DNA of 64,000 nt, taken from positions 129,168,363-129,232,362 of the forward strand of contig CM039462.1 in assembly GCA_022414725.1 (NCBI GenBank), given 5' to 3'. This document shows, one piece after another, positions 55,959-64,000 of this stretch (positions are counted from its first letter, which is position 1; the number at the start of each line of letters is the position of its first letter). Both the position numbers and the translations under genes were made by a program. Source of the stretch: Microglena sp. YARC. Its lineage: Eukaryota; Chlorophyta; Chlorophyceae; Chlamydomonadales; Chlamydomonadaceae. The notes under the pieces were generated by a model. That model ran no database searches, had not been told where the DNA came from, and saw nothing but the letters and a program-made list of their open reading frames with translations.

Positions 55959-57455
55959 GTGCTGCGCTGGGGGCTTTATTACCGGTTTCCTGCTGATACT
56001 GCTGAAATCCCCGCTGCCCATGTACAAGTACACTGCTTGTACGTGGGGGCTTTTATTTCTACCTCTACTGAACTCTCTTATAAAGCTGCAATGTTACCTA
56101 CCAACCCTGACAGAGATCTCTGGCTGCAGGCTATGAAGGATGAGATGGCCTCCCTCCATGCTCATGGCACTTGGGTCCTCACTCCACAGCCTCCTAGGCA
56201 GAGGATTCTATCTGGCAGATGGTTATTTGTCAAGAAACATGGGGCTGATGGTTCTTTGCGTTTTAAAGCTCGTTTTGTAGTTCGTGGTTTTCTGCAACGT
56301 CCTGGGCTGGACTACCATGATGTATATGCCCCCGTCTCCTCTAAAGCAGGTCTTCGTGTGCTCCTTGCTGCCATCACTCATAGGAAGATGTTTGTGAGGC
56401 AGCTGGACATCAAGACTGCATTCTTGAATGCCAAGCTGGAACCTGGTCTGGACCTGTTCTGTTACCAGCCTGAGGGCTTTCATGAACTTGGTCCTGACAA
56501 TGTTCCCCTTGTGTGCAGGCTGATTAAATCTCTTTATGGTTTGAAGCAGGCACCCAGGGCTTGGAGCAAAGATGTAAAGCAGGTTTTGGTTGCCCACGGT
56601 TTTACCATGTGCAAAGCTGAACCTGCTCTGTATTTCAGGAGGGATTCTACTGGTGGGTGGAGCTATGTCCTGACCTATGTGGATGACTTCATCTGTGCTT
56701 TTAGTGAGCTGCATAGGTATGCCTTGCTGATCGAGGCTATGGAAGCAGCTGGGTGGGAAGTCAAGGAAATGGGTGTACCTGTCCAGTTCCTTTCATTGGA
56801 CATGACTTGTACACTTGATTCTGACGGCAGGTGTGTTAAGATCAACCTCTCCCAGCACTCCTACATTGTTGAGCTGGTGGAGCAGTTTGGTCTCACTGCT
56901 GCTACCAAACCCAAGTTTTCAGTTCCCATGGCCAAGTGCACTGTCACTGATCCTCCTGGAGAACCTCTGGCCTCTAATATCCAGTTCCTCTCTCTTGTGG
57001 GGGCTTTGCTGTACCTGGCTACCTGCACAAGGCCTGATATTTCTTTTGCTGTGAGCTACCTGTCCAGGTTTTCTGCTCAACCCACTGCCCCCCTGTGGGC
57101 TGCAGCCAAGCGCTTGCTTTTGTATTTGAGAGAACATTCCCATCTGGGCCTCACTTACACTCACAGCCCTGGTTTCTCTTTTACTGTCTTTAGTGACTCA
57201 TCCTTTGCTGATGATGGGTCTGACAGGAGATCTCAGACTGGCTATGCTGTGCTTGCTGGAGGCTGCCTTGTGAACTGGATGAGCAAAAGGCAACCCACTG
57301 TTGCTGTTAGCTCCAGTGAGGCTGAGTATCAGGCCCTGTCTCAGACTGCCAGGGAGGTGCAATGGTTGAAAAAGTTGAGAATTGATCTAGGGCTGCCTTG
57401 TGACCTGGTCACCATTCAGGGTGACAACTTGGGGGTCCTTGAGCTGGGCCAATGA
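55959..57455 (+). pseudogene. element C reverse transcriptase and RNase H
   Basis: About 500 codons: the reverse transcriptase opens with WLQAMKDEMASLHAHGTW, continues with DIKTAFLNAKL and LIKSLYGLKQAPRAW, and has the catalytic YVDD in LTYVDDFICAF. RNase H follows with FSDSSFADDGSDRRSQTG, NWMSKRQPTVAVSSSEAEY and DNLGVLEL. The frame breaks at about 57450, one base short of continuing into NDCQLLPRNKHIDVIHHYIQ, and again near 57520 before the terminal KDNCADPFTKPLDP (57540-57649). With all catalytic residues retained it is a recently damaged or imperfectly sequenced element. Confidence 0.95.
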
Positions 57456-57649
57456 CTGTCAGCTGCTCCCTCGCAACAAGCACATTGATGTCATCCATCA
57501 CTATATCCAGGAGCTGGTGGGAGGATGGCCAGGTGGATGTTGCCTATGTTAACACTAAGGACAACTGTGCTGACCCCTTCACCAAGCCCCTTGATCCTAT
57601 GGTGTTCTGGCGTTTCATTCGCATGTTTGGAATGAATGCTTCTCCTTAA
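57456..57649 (+). pseudogene. element C pol C-terminus, frameshifted
   Basis: NKHIDVIHHYIQELV in one frame and DGQVDVAYVNTKDNCADPFT, KPLDPMVFWRFIRMFGM in the next complete the RNase H end of Copia pol, ending at a TAA at 57647-57649. The region 57650-58032 is the 3' untranslated part, with T-rich runs. Confidence 0.8.
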
Positions 57650-58032
57650 ACCAATTTTTTTGGTTACATGTATTCTAGAATTTTGGTTACATGTATTCTG
57701 GAATTTTTGGTTACATTTTAGGGTTTCTTTGGGTACATTTAGAGTTTCTTTCAGTTATCATTGATTGGCATTAGGTTCCTATTCCCGGATCGGGTTTTCT
57801 ATACCGTTGTTACCCGACTTTGATATTTAGTTGTCCTCTTATATCCACTTGGCAATTTTGGTTCTTTGCCTTGCTTCATACCTTCCCTTACACCCTTCGG
57901 GTTTCATTTGAAGTTTCTCTCGATTTTTTTTTTCCGGAGTTCTTTGATTTTTTTTTTTTTTAATTTGTTACATATAGTTCTATGTCACCAGTGCCATAGG
58001 TGGAGTAGTACTATTGTATGTCACCTGTGTCA

Positions 58033-58356
58033 TATCAGCATGTATAGCGGTGCTCTCACGCGTTTTATGACTTGGTGACTACTTATGTACTCCCTTAGAA
58101 CTATCGGCTCTCCTGAGCCAGCTTCCCGTGGGACTGAGTCATCTTGAGATGACTCAGTGGCAGCTTCCTGTCACCTACGTCTCCAGTCTGATCTGTACCC
58201 TGTTAGGTTCCTGTCTACCGCCTCCTTTCACCACAGGTGCCCCTTTATGGGTCTCCTGTGTCTGTAACGTTATCCTTGTCTCCGTGTATAGATTGGTGCG
58301 TCTGTTCCGCTGCTTTAATCTACTGTCCACTCTACCGGAGTGATTTCAAGCTGATA
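58033..58356 (+). repeat. element C 3' LTR
   Basis: 324 bp, same ends as 51427-51750; differences are TTAGAACT for TTATAACT and CTCCAGTC for CTCCGGTC. GGTAC follows. Confidence 0.95.
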
Positions 58357-59798
58357 GGTACCGACCCTCGACCAAACATTCACCACTACCCATATTGACC
58401 ACGACAAACAAGGGTTGTTTGAGGCCAAGCCAAGGAGACATGACAAGAAACCCACCGTGAGGGCAAAAATTTGGCAGTCTTACTTCCCTACTGGTTGTGG
58501 AGTTGCTCTCACATTCAAACTTTAACTCTCACCGCTCCCCTCTCAAACACACTCTCTCACGCACGCACAGAAAAAAAAATCGCAGAGAGGAAGCCCCATT
58601 GCTATGGCCATTGGCATCTTCATGTGAGCCATGGTGAAGGCGTCCTTAAAGCTTGGACAGACTACTTTGTGACCATGTAACGAGGAAATGTAACAAAAAA
58701 GTGTAAGCAAAAAGACTATTTGCCAACTGAATTTTAGGTTTGAACTTGAGACAGTTAAAGCCAGACCCCTTTGCCAAGTTAGTTTTACCATGTTTTTCTG
58801 AGACCCAGTTTATGGTGAAATTACAAATGCCAATCAGTGCCAATACTTAATCTTGCCAATACTTAAGGCGCGTACGGGTATAGACAGTACTTAGGACAAC
58901 ATCAAAACTGCCCGATAGTGCAGTGGAGTCGAGGGCCACTTGGGTACCTAACAAAAACAGGACACTGAGGCTTGCACTGAGGTGGTATTTGGTGAAACAT
59001 TGGCGAGCTGCCCGATAGAGCAATGGAGTCAAGGGCTACCTTCGTGCCTTTAGAGGAACTCAGCAGTATGACGGCCAAACTGCCACCTGATAGAGCAGTG
59101 GTGTCGAGGACTACTAGGTAGTGGGAAGTCGGGTACCAACGGAAGTACGGAACAAAGAAAAGGAGGTCTGACAAACTGGTGGGTAGGTACTGGTAATCAG
59201 CAAATCACATCAACTTGAGGGGAAAGGTGTGGTACGCAGTATGGCGAATCTACCCGAAGGAGTGGATGAGACTGCAAAACTACTAAGGAACGGAGAAGCC
59301 AAGAAAGGGGTGAAGAAAGTTGGTCAAGGGGTTCGGGAAACTGTGAGGAGAGGGGCGCATAAGAGAAGGGAAAAGCGGTTGAGGGCGAAGGCCGGAAGAG
59401 GCAGATTCATCCTCTGCCTCTTTGGATACGTATTTACTTGTTTATCCACCTGTTTTTCTTCATCTACTTGTCTATCTACCTGGTTATCTATATGACGTGA
59501 TAATGTACAGCAGAAGCATGTGTCACTGTACAGCAGACGGTACCGCCTATATTCGAGTTCATGGTCCTACCATGACCAGCTAAGCAGCCCGCCCGGACAG
59601 GTGTCAAACACTCCAACGCAACGCGCAGCACAACACACGATGCAGCTGCAGCTGTCTAAATGTGAGCGATGAACCCCCAGTAGTCCCCTCACAACCCTCT
59701 GAACTCCACGCTCTCGATGCCGAATCGCCGAGGCGTCGAGGAGTTGCGATTAATTATTTCCTAGTTGGGATGATGTGCCGGCAGCATCGCCCTTTTCG
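58357..59798. other. intergenic DNA before the starch synthase gene
   Basis: Three copies of a GATAGAGCAGTGG-GTCGAGG block at about 58911, 59010 and 59088. A plus-strand frame at 59229-59495 (inner ATG 59241, MANLPEGVDETAKLLRNGEA) is Lys/Arg-rich then Cys/Leu-rich and matches nothing I know. The starch synthase promoter must lie at the right end; I see no clear TATA box. Confidence 0.4.
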
Positions 59799-59978
59799 AT
59801 GCTATTCGGTTGCCCCCATGGACACAAACGCCTTGGCAGCAGGAGTAGCAGCGCCTCCACCACCATCACCACGACCCTCTTCGCCACTGGGCGCTTTTCA
59901 GCAAGGGCGCCACTCAGAGCCAGGCCAACTCGACAGCATCGTGGCGTGGTTTTTGTAGCTGGAGCTTCCAAGCTCCAG
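59799..59978 (+). CDS. starch synthase exon 1 (chloroplast transit peptide)
   Basis: 60 codons from ATG 59799, MLFGCPHGHKRLGSRSSSAS, followed by a Ser/Thr/Arg/Ala-rich stretch low in acidic residues and the end RGVVFVAGASKLQ. This is the composition of a plastid transit peptide. The exon ends CTCCAG|GTCAGC after a whole codon, and exon 2 begins with a whole codon. The frame is open back to 59754 without another ATG; a GTG at 59775 is not a likely eukaryotic start. Assignment rests on the transit-like composition, the matching phase and the position before exon 2. Expression, splicing and the true start are unproven. Confidence 0.6.
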
Positions 59979-60119
59979 GTCAGCCCCTTTACGTCTAGCC
60001 CTGCTGTCAACAAACCTAGCCAGCATCCCAGACTGGCTCGTGGCGTGTAAACACCACATGCTGCATAGGGCAACCCATCAATACCCAATAGGGTCCCATC
60101 GGCAAGCAGTACAACACAC

Positions 60120-61740
60120 CACACTATACAACAGACCACCACATCACCACCACCTCACCACACACCACCACCTCACCACCATCTCACCATACACACTGCA
60201 CCAAACCACACTACACCTCACCACCTTCTCACCACACCACACCACACCACACCACACCACACCACACCACACCACACTACACTACACTACACCACACCAC
60301 ACCACACTACACTACACCACACCATACACACCACACCACACCACACCACACCACACCACACCACACCGTACACACCACACACCACACCACACACCACACA
60401 CCACACACCACACACTAATCACCACACCATACCATACACACCACACACCATACACACCACTCACCACACACCGCACCACACCACACACCACACCATACAC
60501 ACCGCACCACACCACACCGCACACCACACCGCACCGCATCACACCACACCAGGCACCTCACCACAGCACAACAAAACACAACACAACACAACACAACACA
60601 ACACACTGCGCCACACCACACCATACACACTACACTACACCACATTACACCATACCAATTTTACAACACCACACTAAACCACACTGCACCTTACCACACA
60701 ATACACACCACACCACACCGCACTACACCATACTGCACCACACCACACCACACTGTATACACCATACACATTACTCACCACACACCACACACCACACACC
60801 ACACACCACACACCACTCACCACACCATACAACACCACACCACACCACACCACACTAAACTACACCACACCACACCATAAACCACACACCACACACCACA
60901 CACCACATACCACACACCACACCACGCACCAATCACAAAACCATACCATACACACCACACACCATACACACCATGCCACACACCACACCACACCACACCA
61001 CACACACACACACCACACCACACCACACCACACCACACCACACCACACCACGCACCACACCGCACCACACCAGACACCACACCACACCATACACCACATT
61101 ACACTACACTACACCACACTACACCACACCATACACACCACACCACACCGTACACACCATACACACTACACACCACACACACCACCACACACCACACCAC
61201 ACCACACCACACCACACCACACCACACCACACACCACACACCACACACACAAATCACCACACCACACCAGACCATACACACCACACACCCACACCACACC
61301 ACACCACACACCATACACACCACACACACCACACACCACACCACATACCACACACCACACCGCACACCGCACACTGCACCACACCATACCATACCATACC
61401 ACACCACACACCACACACTCCACACCACACCACACCACACCACACCACACCACACCACACCACACCACACCACACCACACCACACCACACCACACCACAC
61501 CACACCACACCACACCACACCACACCACACCACACCACACCACACCACACCACACCACACCACACCACACCACACACCACACCACACTACACTACACTAC
61601 ACTACACTACACTACACTACACTACACCACACCACACCACACCACATTACACCACACCATACAGACCACACCACATATCACACCTCACCACCGCACACCA
61701 CACCGCACACCACAAACCACACCACACCACACTGCACCCC
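60120..61740 (+). repeat. (CACCA)n / (CACAC)n microsatellite, 1.6 kb
   Basis: Nearly pure A/C on the plus strand, main unit ACACC, with the purest tract at about 61430-61585. It fills most of starch synthase intron 1. Confidence 0.95.
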
Positions 61741-61756
61741 AGGACAATAGGACCAG

Positions 61757-61810
<54 letters not shown>

Positions 61811-62002
61811 GTAGGTCGTGTTTGTTAACCCTAAACCCTAAACCCTAAACCTTCCCCGTAGATTGTGTTTGTTAACCCTAAACCCTACACCCTAAGCCTC
61901 CCTCGTAGATTGTGTTTGTGAACCCTAAACCCTACACCCTAAACCTCCCTCATAGATTGTGTTTGTTAACCCTGTACCCTAAACCCTAACCCTCCCCCGT
62001 AG
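61811..62002 (+). repeat. 47-48-bp array: decoy copies of the exon 2 acceptor and head
   Basis: Four units start at about 61811, 61858, 61905 and 61952, before the real exon 2 at 62003. Each has a YAG 3' splice site, then ATTGTGTTTGTTA (the first 13 nt of exon 2, one copy GTCGTG at the start), then AACCCTAAACCC and CCTCCCTCGTAG. The CCCTAAA units look telomeric, but in this position CTAAAC/CTAAC is a fitting branch point and the C-rich part the pyrimidine tract. Confidence 0.8.
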
Positions 62003-62094
62003 ATTGTGTTTGTTAGCACTGAAGTGGCACCATGGTCGAAGACTGGCGGCCTAGGAGATGTCTTGGCATCCCTACCCTCCATGCTAGCAGCCAG
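62003..62094 (+). CDS. starch synthase exon 2 (KTGGLGD nucleotide-sugar motif)
   Basis: 92 nt encoding [20 protein letters not shown] and [10 protein letters not shown], the N-terminal ADP-glucose binding motif of GT5 starch/glycogen synthases; the Lys of KTGG contacts the sugar nucleotide. EVAPW in place of ECAPW fits granule-bound forms. Splice sites are CCCCGTAG|ATT and GCCAG|GTAGGT. Two bases (AG) are left for the next exon, which supplies G, giving Arg. The exon is short and flanked by repeats, so automatic annotation could miss it. Family call is firm; granule-bound isoform is likely from this and exon 3. Confidence 0.85.
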
Positions 62095-62663
62095 GTAGGT
62101 TCATTTGAATTTGAATTTGAATTTTAATCTAGCTTATGTGGTTAGGGGGGCGGGCCCGAGAGTCGAGTCTTGTGGTTGCGAAATGTTGGTTGAAGGTTGG
62201 TTGAAGGTTGGTGAAATTTGAGTCTTCTGGTAGCAGAAAGTCCAAAGTCAAAACAGGGTCCCAGGTTGTGATCACTACTGGTAGTGGGGAAAAAAACTCT
62301 GGTGCGACGGGGTGGTGTTGAAAAAGCTTATGGCGAGGCGCAAGCTATTAATCGTCTCCGATTCGGTCTTAGGCCCCGGAAATGTTGAAAACAGGGCAGC
62401 CTAAAAAAGCTCTGGTTCGTCTGGGGGGTGTTCAAAAAGTATATGGGGAGGCGCAAGTTGTTAATCGTCTCCGATTCGGTCCGAGGCACGGGGATTGTTA
62501 AAAAGGTAGCGGAAAAAAACTCTGGTGCGTCTAGGGGGTGTTCAAAATTATGTGGGAGGCGCAAGCGTTTAATCGTCTCTGATTCGGTCATAGGCGTTTA
62601 ATCGTCTCTGATTCGGTCATAGGCCCCGGAACGGTTGAAAAAAAGGTGGTGGAAAAACAGCTC

Positions 62664-62750
62664 TGCCAACCCGCCATGCTAGCACCCAGGTGGGTTCATG
62701 CTCCGCAATTAAATTTTAATTTTAATTTGAATTTAAATTTGAATCTAGCT
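62664..62750 (+). repeat. decoy exon 2 tail with 5' splice site
   Basis: ATGCTAGCACCCAG|GTGGGTTCAT repeats the end of exon 2 and its donor (ATGCTAGCAGCCAG|GTAGGTTCAT at 62081-62104). Then, after an 11-nt insertion, the same GAATTT-rich intron start ending TTGAATCTAGCT follows. Confidence 0.8.
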
Positions 62751-62977
62751 GAAGTTAGTCCGTCATCATTGTCAGAGGGTGAATGACTCAGTCCATCCAT
62801 GTACCCATGCATGCAATCGTATCCACTTACATGAGGTACAGCTGTATGTACATCATGTATAGCCTTATCTACGTCATGGTGTACACCCATCCATGCAATC
62901 GTATCCACTGACATGAGGTACAGCTGTACGTACATCATGGACAGCGGCCTTCCACCACCACCACCACCACCACCACC

Positions 62978-63083
62978 ATGACCCACTTCAAGGGACACAG
63001 AGTGTTGACAGTGAGCCCCCTCTACGCCTACTACCCTATCTTCAAGCTCTTGCACAACTACTATCTACCTTATTGTAACTACT
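62978..63083 (+). repeat. decoy exon 3 head E1
   Basis: ACCCACTTCAAG acceptor then GGACACAGAGTGTTGACAGT, reading GHRVLTVSPLYAYYP, a copy of the exon 3 start. After that it diverges (ATCTTCAAGCTCTTGCACAA) and reaches TGTAAAACCACC. The frame meets a stop after about 35 codons. Confidence 0.8.
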
Positions 63084-63745
63084 TGTAAAACCACCACCAC
63101 CACCACCACCACATCCACATCCACATCCACCACATCCATTACCACCACCACCACATCCACCACCACCACCACATCCACCACCACCGCCACATCCACCACC
63201 ACCGCCACCACCACCACCACCACCACCACCACCACCACCACCACCACCACCACCACCACCACCACACCACCACCATGACCACCACCACCACCACCACCAC
63301 CACCACATCCACCACATCCACCACAACCACAACCACAACCACAACCACAACCACAACCACAACCACAACCACAACCACCACAACCACAACCACAACCACC
63401 ACCACCACCACAACCACCACCACCACCACCACCACCACCACCACCACCACCATGACCCACTTCAAGGGACACAGAGTGATGACAGTGATCCCCCTCTACG
63501 CCTACTACCCTATCTTCAAGCTCTTGCACAACTACTATCTACCTTATTGTAACTACTTGTAAAACCACCACCACCACCACCACCACATCCACATCCACCA
63601 CATCCATTACCACCACCACCACATCCACCACCACCACCACATCCACCACCACCACCACATCCACCACCACCGCCACATCCACCACCACCGCCACATCCAC
63701 CACCACCACATCTACCACCACCACCACATCCACCACATCCTTTAC
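63084..63745 (+). repeat. (CCA)n and CCACATCCA minisatellite
   Basis: Trinucleotide CCA blocks, CACATC-interrupted 9-12-bp units and an (AACCAC)n tract at about 63320-63400. Thr/His and Gly/Val frames in it are by-products. Confidence 0.95.
63451..63562 (+). repeat. decoy exon 3 head E2
   Basis: Almost identical to E1 over about 106 bp (GHRVMTVIPLYAYYP, then the same stop). It is followed by the same CACATCCACATCCACCACAT repeat, so E1 and E2 arose by duplicating head plus flanking microsatellite. Confidence 0.8.
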
Positions 63746-63759
63746 CACCACAACCTCAG

Positions 63760-64000
63760 GGGACACCGAGTGATGACTGTGAGCCCCCGCTACGCTCACT
63801 ACCCAGACGCCATTGACACCGGCCTTTTCGCCCCCGTTGTGCATCGCACCAACCACTCCGCAGACCCCCATGCCCACCCCGGGGTGGCCATATGGGATGC
63901 GGACACGGGCGCGCAGGGCGGGGAGGGTGTGGGGAGCATGCACCTAGAGTGCAGAGGGCTGGAGTGTGACGGTTTTGGTATCCAAGTGGGGAGTGGCTGC
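63760..64000 (+). CDS. starch synthase exon 3 (partial, runs off the window)
   Basis: After CAACCTCAG the exon reads G|GGA CAC, completing Arg and giving RGHRVMTVSPRYAHYPDAID, the block following the KTGGLGD motif in GT5 synthases; MTVSPRY and the DA-DT pattern favour the granule-bound type. The remaining 60 codons (VVHRTNHSADPHAHPG, VAIWDADTGAQGGEG) do not align with known enzymes and look like a lineage-specific insertion, or an unrecognised intron. With exons 1 and 2 it implies a plastid enzyme adding glucose from ADP-glucose to amylose. Confidence 0.8.

Larger units (their letters stand above)
51427..58356 (+). mobile_element. element C: full-length autonomous Copia retrotransposon
   Basis: 6930 bp flanked by GGTAC on both sides (51422-51426, 58357-58361). 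The two 324-bp LTRs differ at only two positions I can find, so the insertion is recent. Domain order is gag, protease, integrase, reverse transcriptase, RNase H, which defines Copia (Ty1). The coding region carries several frameshifts. It inserted about 120 bp past the H3 stem-loop and upstream of the starch synthase gene. Confidence 0.95.
59979..62002 (+). other. starch synthase intron 1 (microsatellite)
   Basis: 2.0 kb from GTCAGC to CCCCGTAG. About 60120-61740 is CACCA/CACAC pentanucleotide-like microsatellite, 61758-61796 poly-C, then (CA)n, then a 47-48-bp tandem array (61811-62002) described separately. Many long frames in the CACCA repeat are by-products. Confidence 0.75.
62095..63759 (+). 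other. starch synthase intron 2, with duplicated exon edges
   Basis: 1.67 kb from GTAGGT to CCTCAG. In order: GAATTT repeats, three ~110-bp units with GAGGCGCAAG and ATCGTCTC-GATTCGGTC (about 62330-62640), a decoy exon 2 tail (62664-62750), a doubled ~86-bp block (about 62800-62935), then CCA-rich repeat with two decoy exon 3 heads (62993 and 63466). Confidence 0.75.

Noticed and set aside
60312..61848. Thr/His-Pro or Cys/Val/Trp-rich proteins
   Set aside because: They are six-frame translations of the CACCA/CACAC microsatellite in starch synthase intron 1.
61811..62002. Telomere or chromosome end
   Set aside because: The CCCTAAA units are few, interrupted by a 48-bp unit with exon sequence, and followed by a coding exon.

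Overview
The window reads as nuclear DNA of a green alga (Chlorophyta). The evidence is a plastid-targeted starch synthase with a granule-bound-type N-terminus, histone genes ending in the metazoan/green-algal 3' stem-loop instead of a poly(A) signal, a very long class III nucleotide cyclase with a PAS sensor (a kind common in volvocine and prasinophyte algae), Copia-type LTR elements and CCCTAAA-like sequence. I cannot name the genus. Genes are sparse; most of the DNA is micro-, mini- and satellite repeat plus mobile elements. A scaffold gap of exactly 1000 N lies at 31754-32753.

Layout. 1-12.0 kb: no convincing gene apart from a possible exon tail at the left edge; a solo LTR, a 31-bp tandem array, palindromic MITEs, 32-bp and ~126-bp arrays and a scrap of Ty3/gypsy pol. 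12.5-20.5 kb: one PAS/nucleotide-cyclase gene on the minus strand, in two exons separated by a 3-kb intron of microsatellite that contains repeated copies of the exon edges. 20.5-31.7 kb: no gene; dispersed repeats, then 59-, 56- and 60-bp arrays running into the gap. 33.1-40.0 kb: a broken Copia-like, gag-only element on the minus strand, split by a 2.8-kb foreign segment. 40.3-51.3 kb: a histone cluster with intact H2A, frameshifted H2B, and H4 and H3 fused head to head after losing both N-termini. Between them sit a complete gag-only LTR element (4.9 kb) and several hAT-like MITEs. 51.4-58.4 kb: a full-length autonomous Copia element, 5-bp target duplication, LTRs about 99% identical, pol with a few frameshifts. 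59.8-64.0 kb: the first three exons of a granule-bound-type starch synthase on the plus strand, running off the right edge.

The most striking pattern is shared by the two real multi-exon genes. In both, introns have grown by copying short pieces that span a splice junction (3' splice site plus exon head, or exon tail plus 5' splice site), with simple repeats between copies. I find this at the cyclase intron (six decoy heads, one decoy tail), starch synthase intron 1 (four decoy heads) and intron 2 (two decoy heads, one decoy tail). Many decoys keep a usable AG or GT and several are frame-disrupting.

A second theme is primer choice. The LTR elements carry, directly after the 5' LTR, a sequence complementary to the anticodon-arm region of initiator tRNA-Met instead of its 3' end, as in Drosophila copia.
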